Source: Prevotellaceae bacterium (GTDB lineage: Bacteria; Bacteroidota; Bacteroidia; Bacteroidales; UBA932). From it: a stretch of DNA of 9,288 nucleotides. The notes below the pieces were generated by a model. That model had not been told where the DNA came from. It ran no database searches and saw only the letters and a list, made by a program, of their open reading frames with translations. Each line of letters starts with the position of its first letter. Positions within the stretch are counted from its first letter, which is position 1. This document shows, piece by piece, positions 5,089 through 9,288 of the stretch. The stretch covers positions 1 to 9,288 of the forward strand of contig JAITPP010000280.1 of the NCBI GenBank assembly GCA_031289385.1. Reading direction: 5' to 3'. A program made the translations under genes and the position numbers.

Positions 5089-5297
5089 TTATTGCCGCAC
5101 AAAATAAACAACCAATCGCTCGACAATCATTAGCAGTATTGAAATAAAAGATATTATTAATGCAAACAATGCAACCATAGCCCTTCCGCCCCTATCATCA
5201 ACAATTCCGTAATTATATATGTTAATTGTTGATGCAATAACAACAATCACAAAAATAAAAACAAAGGCGTTGGTATTATTTTATTTATCGGTTTCAT
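5089..5297 (-). pseudogene. Small two-helix membrane protein gene with an apparent 1-nt frameshift
   Basis: The YcxB-like gene ends TGA overlapping an ATG (TGATG, ATG at 5295-5297), a classic coupled start. This ATG frame (MKPINKIIP...) stops after 16 codons. The -1 frame, however, encodes from about 5282 to the stop at 5089-5091 an obvious membrane protein: NAFVFIFVIVVIAS helix, a polar loop NYGIVDDRGGRA, a second helix ALFALIISFISILLMIV, and an ERLVVYFVRQ tail. The downstream frame has no good start of its own. One extra base in the A4 run (minus strand, complement of 5279-5282) would join both into a 69-residue protein. So this is either a recent single-base deletion, a sequencing error in a homopolymer, or, less likely, frameshifted translation. 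I do not recognise the family. It continues the cluster of deacetylase and YcxB-like genes. Confidence 0.6.
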
Positions 5298-5836
5298 CAT
5301 TTCCATTTCCAATTTTCGTCGATGTTGTATGCTATATTTAAGCGTGTTGAAATTTCTTTTAGTTTTATTTTCAGATTGTCGAGTTCGGTAATTTCATCTT
5401 TGGAAATAATAAGTGATTGTGCGGTTTTAAATTTTATTATAATCAGCGTTTTTATCTCGTTTATTTCGGTAATATTTGTTACACTTCCGTTGTTTGTATT
5501 TTTTACCGTTATGTTATCGTCATTAAATTCTACAATGCTTATTTTATCAAATCCGGCAGCGTAATTTTCTTTTAAAAATGATTTGTATTGTTTTGAAATA
5601 TAACTTTGTTGCCATATAGGCGTACTCAAAAAATATACAACTAACGCAGGCATAAGGGCATAGATGGCTTCTTCATATTTTCCAAATAAAATCAATATAA
5701 CTTCCATCATTACAATAACTAATATTAATTCAAATTTATTGTATCGTCTAATTTTTCTTATTGTTTTCGACTTTGAGGCAACAAAAAGCTGATAAGTCAA
5801 AAAATCGTTTTCAGTCAATTTATATTCTATTTGCAT
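5297..5836 (-). CDS. YcxB-like membrane protein (YcxB C-terminal domain family)
   Basis: A 179-residue protein with the layout of YcxB-family proteins. The N-terminal segment (MQIEYKLTENDFLTYQLFVASKSK) is followed by basic residues 28-31, then two adjacent transmembrane helices (about 34-51 and 56-72), and a soluble C-terminal beta-rich domain (about 95-170). That domain has the 'ISIVEFNDDNITVKN' strand pair and 'ITEINEIKTLIIIKF...LIISKDEI' pattern, resembling the PH-like fold proposed for this family. The role of the family is not established. The start lies 10 nt after the deacetylase stop, and its own stop overlaps the ATG of a small membrane gene, so the three are probably one transcript. 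There is no Shine-Dalgarno sequence. Family assignment is by pattern recognition and fairly, not completely, sure. Confidence 0.7.
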   Translation of the reverse strand: MQIEYKLTENDFLTYQLFVASKSKTIRKIRRYNKFELILVIVMMEVILILFGKYEEAIYALMPALVVYFLSTPIWQQSYISKQYKSFLKENYAAGFDKISIVEFNDDNITVKNTNNGSVTNITEINEIKTLIIIKFKTAQSLIISKDEITELDNLKIKLKEISTRLNIAYNIDENWKWK

Positions 5837-5846
5837 TTTGTGTGTT

Positions 5847-6464
5847 TTATAAAATTATGGGTTTACATTCCAATCCTTTTTCTTTCAGAAATTCGAGTAA
5901 GCGGGGTAATACATATTTTATGTTTTTTTCCGACTTTTTTGAGTCGTGCAAGCCGATAATAGAGCCTGCCTGCACATATTTTGTAACGTTTTTCAAGCAA
6001 TGCCGCCGCGATATTGTGCTACTGTAATCGCGGCTGACTATATCCATCATTACAATATGAAATCGTTTGCTCAGCATTTTTATCTGGCGTGGCGTGCAGC
6101 GTGCATACGGAGGACGCAGCAAATTGCTTTGAATAAATTCTTCGGCAAAGTCAAAATCTTCAACATACCTGCCTACGCTAACGCCAAAGCCTTTTACATG
6201 GCTGTATGAGTGATTTCCTACGCTGTGCCCCTGTTCGACAATCATTTTAAAAATTTCGGGATATTGTTCTACATTTTTTCCCAAGCAAAAAAATGTTGCT
6301 TTTGCATTATATTTTTCAAGTTGTTTCAGCACCCAAGGCGTTACTTCGGGATTTGGTCCATCGTCAAAAGTCAGGTAAACGCTTACTTTATCGTCGTCAT
6401 TATAAAAGTTCCAAATTATCGACGGATACAAGCGTTTTATGAATTTTGGCGGACTAAATCTCAT
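5847..6464 (-). CDS. Polysaccharide deacetylase family protein (NodB homology domain, CE4)
   Basis: A 205-residue NodB-domain protein of the short type common in Bacteroidota. All five CE4 motifs are visible: TFDDGP (32-37) with catalytic base Asp34 and metal ligand Asp35; HSYSH (85-89) giving both metal-binding histidines; RPPY (117-120); a motif-4 stretch DIVSRDY (141-147) with Asp146; and LHDS (172-175) with catalytic His173. The enzyme class uses a divalent metal to remove N-acetyl (or similar acyl) groups from chitin, peptidoglycan or surface glycans; the actual substrate cannot be read from sequence. Positions 140 and 147, commonly Trp in motif 4, are Met and Tyr here. There is no obvious signal peptide, so export or membrane association is uncertain. 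It heads the cluster with YcxB-like and small membrane genes. Its 5' leader is almost wholly a 17-nt repeat array. Confidence 0.92.
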   Translation of the reverse strand: MRFSPPKFIKRLYPSIIWNFYNDDDKVSVYLTFDDGPNPEVTPWVLKQLEKYNAKATFFCLGKNVEQYPEIFKMIVEQGHSVGNHSYSHVKGFGVSVGRYVEDFDFAEEFIQSNLLRPPYARCTPRQIKMLSKRFHIVMMDIVSRDYSSTISRRHCLKNVTKYVQAGSIIGLHDSKKSEKNIKYVLPRLLEFLKEKGLECKPIIL

Positions 6465-6475
6465 TAGTTTATCAA

Positions 6476-6554
6476 GTTTATAAAGTTTGTAAAGTTATAA
6501 AGTTTGTAAAGTTATAAAGTTTGTAAAGTTATAAAGTTCGTAAAGTTTATAAAG
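6476..6554. repeat. 17-nt array (GTTTGTAAAGTTATAAA) upstream of the deacetylase
   Basis: About nine alternating 8/9-nt units (gttataaa / gtttgtaaa, one gttcgtaaa). It is the inverted counterpart of the array at 2306-2445. Positions 6481-6519 match the reverse complement of 2375-2413 over 39 nt without mismatch. The array begins 12 nt before the deacetylase start codon. On the sense strand each unit contains TAACTTTA, one base off the -7 consensus. The rest of the 163-nt spacer (6555-6627) shows no gene or clear terminator. Confidence 0.9.
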
Positions 6555-6627
6555 AAAGAAGTTAGATAAGTTATATACGTGATAATTTCAACAGCATTAC
6601 TTAACTCGCTCGCTAAATTTGATTTTA

Positions 6628-9288
6628 TTATCTTTCAATATTTGACATGTACTTAGTATATGATTTCACAATTTCAGGAAATGTTTGTGTATATAAATTT
6701 ACTTTTTCTATAATTTTTACTGCCATTTCTTTATTAAATACGTTTGCTAAGTTTGCCAATGCTCTTATATCGCTTAATGCCTGTGCAATATAATCGGAAA
6801 TACCAATCTGTTTTTTAATATCTAAACGAGCATAATATGCTAATTCTTTGTCTTCTTCATTAAATTTAATTTCCAATTGTTCGTTGGCTTTTGCCGTATC
6901 GTTCAAAATATATCGCATATTTATTACTGACAATGGATTTACTCCATAAATATTATGGTTTGCAGACAATAGCACATCATCGTATTTGTCAAGCACTTTT
7001 ATTGCTCTTGCCGTATCGCCTCTTTCCATAAGGTTTTGTGCAAGTTGCACAAATCCCCGACGATACCAAGTTGTGGTGCGGTTTGCTACATCATCCCAAT
7101 AAACATTAGGATCGTTTAAACCTCTGTATTGATATTTATTCATAAAAAGATCATAATTCTTTTCAATATCATAAACAGTTTCGCGTGTAAGTATTTCGGG
7201 CGTTATAAGATATGCCAATCCTATCGGTTTTATATTGTTTTTAAACAAATTTATAAATTCCTCAGGTATTGTTTGTCCCAAATATATCGGGCGTTCGTTA
7301 AAGTTATTTGCTACAATATCAAGTATTGCCAAAACGTTTTTAACTACTATTCCGCTATTAGAATTTAAAGTTACATTTATTTGATTGTAAATCATATCAT
7401 CGGTTAATGTTTCGCTCACAATTCCGTTTGCCCTTACTTTATCTTTATTCACCGTTATTTTCAGATTTTTTGATGGTAAAAAATCTAATGGCGTTCGTGA
7501 ATAGTGTGTCATAACTTTCGAGCGCGAATCGTCGCTCATAACAATAGAAAGCGCATCTTTCAGTTCCCACGCATTTGCATCATCTCTCACCATAACTACA
7601 TTTCTTATCGCTCCTGCAATTTTATCGGGCGTTGCGCTAAGTTTTAATGCTTGCGAATCGTAATATGTATGCAAAAGTTGTTCGTAATACCAGTCCGAAT
7701 AAAGATATGATGTATTTGCTACGCGCACATCCGTTCTGTTTCCTTCAACTTCCTGACTGTACCAAGGCGCGAAGGTGTCGTTATCGCCATAAGTAAATAC
7801 AACGCCGTTTTTATCGCAGGATTCCAAATAATTTTTACCAAAATCGGCGGTAATATAACGTCCCGAACGATTGTGATCGTCCCAGTTTTCTTTTGCCATA
7901 ATGTACGGAACTGTAAGCGATAAAACGGTTGCAACCAATGCTGCTATTGCTTTCGGCGAAATTTTTTTAACCATTTCGTACAATCCTGCAACTCCAATTC
8001 CTATCCACATTGCAAACGCATAAAACGAGCCGACATAAGCGTAATCTCGCTCGCGCGGCTGATTTGGTGTTTGATTAAGATAAATTACAATAGCCAATCC
8101 CGTAAGGAAAAATAACATCAGCACGATGCTGAAATCTTTTCTATTGCGAAACCAATGCATCACAACGCCAAGTATTCCAAGCAATAGCGGCAACATATAA
8201 TATTTGTTTCGCGCTTTGTTGTTTGCAAGAAAATCGGGCAGTTCGTCTTGTGGTCCCAAGCGGGCATTGTCGATAAAATTAATTCCTGTAATCCAATTTC
8301 CGTACAGGATGTTTCCGTCTCCCTGATAATCGTTTTGCCGTCCTGCAAAATTCCACATAAAATATCGCCAGTACATCCATCCCATTTGATACGAAAACAT
8401 GAATCTCAGATTTTCGCCAAATGTAGGAACCATCTCGGTTTTACCATTAAAAACAACAGGTTTGCCTTTCACATTACCCCATTCTTTGTACACGCTTTTA
8501 TGACTTTCTTCTCTCGTGCCGTGCATACGCGGGAATATTGTTGTAAAACGCTTATCATAAATGTATTCTACCGATTCTTGTATGTTTTCATATTTACCGT
8601 TTAATATTGAGTTAAATTCGTCTGTTTCAGAATTAATTACCGGAGCGTTATAATATGGTCCCGAAAAGAGAGGCCAACTTCCGTATTGTTCGCGGTTCAA
8701 ATAACCCATCAGCGAGCGGATATTGTCGGGATTGTTTTGTTCCATCGGAGTGTTTGCCGAAGCGCGTATAAGTATCATTGCATACGAACTAAATCCAAGC
8801 GAAATTACGGTAACGCAAAGAACAATAGTATTTGCAAGTGCTTTGCCTTTTTTGTGCGTATAATAAATAAGATACGATAATAATGCTGCAAATGCTGCGA
8901 TAAAGAATAATGTTCCTGAATTTACGGGAAGTCCGAATCCGTTTACAAATAACATGTCAAACCAAAATGCAATTCGCGGTATCCACGGCACAATTATGTA
9001 CAACACTGCAATTAAAATTATTCCGCCTATCACAATGCTGTAAATAACTCCTTTTGTTGTGGGTTTATATTTTTTGAAATAATAAATCATTGCAATCGCA
9101 GGAATCACAAGCAAGTTCAACAAGTGAACGCCGATTGACAATCCCGTGAGATATGCAATAAGAATAAGCCAGCGATTGGCATATTTAGTGTCGGCAACTT
9201 CTTCCCATTTAAGTGCAGCCCAAAAAATTACGGCGGTAAACAACGATGATGTTGCATAAACTTCTGCCTCAACTGCCGAAAACCAAAA
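6628..9288 (-). CDS. DUF2723 / TMEM260-like protein O-mannosyltransferase-family membrane protein (5' end outside window)
   Basis: The frame is open to the window edge. The first 15 visible codons (FWFSAVEAEVYATSS) precede a TTG at 9241-9243 that is not the start, being inside the conserved 'FWFSAVEGEVYA' motif of this family. Of 886 visible residues, the first ~460 carry many transmembrane helices (for example around visible residues 42-67, 80-102, 125-145, 153-175, 363-378, 386-404, 425-439 and 447-464) with a large periplasmic loop between. The signature NQTPNQPRERDYAYVGSFYA is at about 8076-8017 and GDNDTFAPWYSQEVEG at about 7788-7741, both diagnostic of the large Bacteroidota DUF2723 proteins. 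A soluble helical C-terminus follows, TPR-like around MERGDTARAIKVLDKYDDVL. Eukaryotic TMEM260 O-mannosylates plexin-type domains; a similar GT-C role here is inference, and the N-terminal part with the expected catalytic acidic residue is not in the window. Relatives are about 1000-1150 residues, so roughly 100 are missing. Confidence 0.92.
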   Translation of the reverse strand, partial: FWFSAVEAEVYATSSLFTAVIFWAALKWEEVADTKYANRWLILIAYLTGLSIGVHLLNLLVIPAIAMIYYFKKYKPTTKGVIYSIVIGGIILIAVLYIIVPWIPRIAFWFDMLFVNGFGLPVNSGTLFFIAAFAALLSYLIYYTHKKGKALANTIVLCVTVISLGFSSYAMILIRASANTPMEQNNPDNIRSLMGYLNREQYGSWPLFSGPYYNAPVINSETDEFNSILNGKYENIQESVEYIYDKRFTTIFPRMHGTREESHKSVYKEWGNVKGKPVVFNGKTEMVPTFGENLRFMFSYQMGWMYWRYFMWNFAGRQNDYQGDGNILYGNWITGINFIDNARLGPQDELPDFLANNKARNKYYMLPLLLGILGVVMHWFRNRKDFSIVLMLFFLTGLAIVIYLNQTPNQPRERDYAYVGSFYAFAMWIGIGVAGLYEMVKKISPKAIAALVATVLSLTVPYIMAKENWDDHNRSGRYITADFGKNYLESCDKNGVVFTYGDNDTFAPWYSQEVEGNRTDVRVANTSYLYSDWYYEQLLHTYYDSQALKLSATPDKIAGAIRNVVMVRDDANAWELKDALSIVMSDDSRSKVMTHYSRTPLDFLPSKNLKITVNKDKVRANGIVSETLTDDMIYNQINVTLNSNSGIVVKNVLAILDIVANNFNERPIYLGQTIPEEFINLFKNNIKPIGLAYLITPEILTRETVYDIEKNYDLFMNKYQYRGLNDPNVYWDDVANRTTTWYRRGFVQLAQNLMERGDTARAIKVLDKYDDVLLSANHNIYGVNPLSVINMRYILNDTAKANEQLEIKFNEEDKELAYYARLDIKKQIGISDYIAQALSDIRALANLANVFNKEMAVKIIEKVNLYTQTFPEIVKSYTKYMSNIER

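Noticed and set aside
5275..5297. Programmed -1 ribosomal frameshift in the small membrane gene
   Set aside because: No X-XXY-YYZ slippery heptamer in the right frame and no obvious stimulatory hairpin; a one-base deletion or sequencing error is simpler.
6476..6554. Serial promoters made from TAACTTTA words in the 17-nt array
   Set aside because: Each lacks the final G of TAnnTTTG, no -33 partner is positioned well, and the words are a by-product of the repeat unit.

Overview
The window looks like a piece of a Bacteroidota chromosome, probably Bacteroidales. It is strongly AT-rich. Starts lack Shine-Dalgarno sequences, and three genes are preceded by the Bacteroidota -7 promoter element TAnnTTTG. 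The proteins are typical of the phylum: a very large DUF2723/TMEM260-like membrane protein, a U32 peptidase-like protein with a C-terminal cysteine cluster, a short NodB deacetylase and a YcxB-like protein. No plasmid, phage or insertion-sequence gene is visible.

Layout. The left end holds the 3' part of a U32 peptidase-family gene (+), then a spacer of two heptanucleotide arrays, then an EamA/DMT transporter (+) with its own promoter. A convergent spacer (2122-2456) contains three different short-period arrays. From there everything is on the minus strand. In transcription order from the right edge: the DUF2723 protein (5' end beyond the window); a 163-nt spacer with an array; polysaccharide deacetylase; YcxB-like protein; a small two-helix membrane protein that appears frameshifted; a possible 38-residue membrane peptide; an AT-rich spacer of about 550 nt with inverted repeats and heptad arrays; a lipoprotein; purQ; and tRNA-Gly(CCC).

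How the genes relate. Deacetylase, YcxB-like and the small membrane gene form a tight cluster (10-nt gap, then a TGATG stop/start overlap). Together with the DUF2723 protein they suggest cell-envelope or glycan work. purQ has its own promoter in a 40-nt gap and probably reads through into the tRNA. The two left-hand genes are not obviously connected to the rest.

The most unusual content is intergenic. Nearly every spacer is packed with tandem arrays of unrelated short units, most of them strictly 7 nt long and some varying only by T/C transitions. A 39-nt perfect inverted repeat, made from one array family, flanks the central ~4.1 kb. I see no obvious new defence or enzyme system. The candidates for something undescribed are the heptad-array architecture and the unannotated small membrane genes at 4969-5297.
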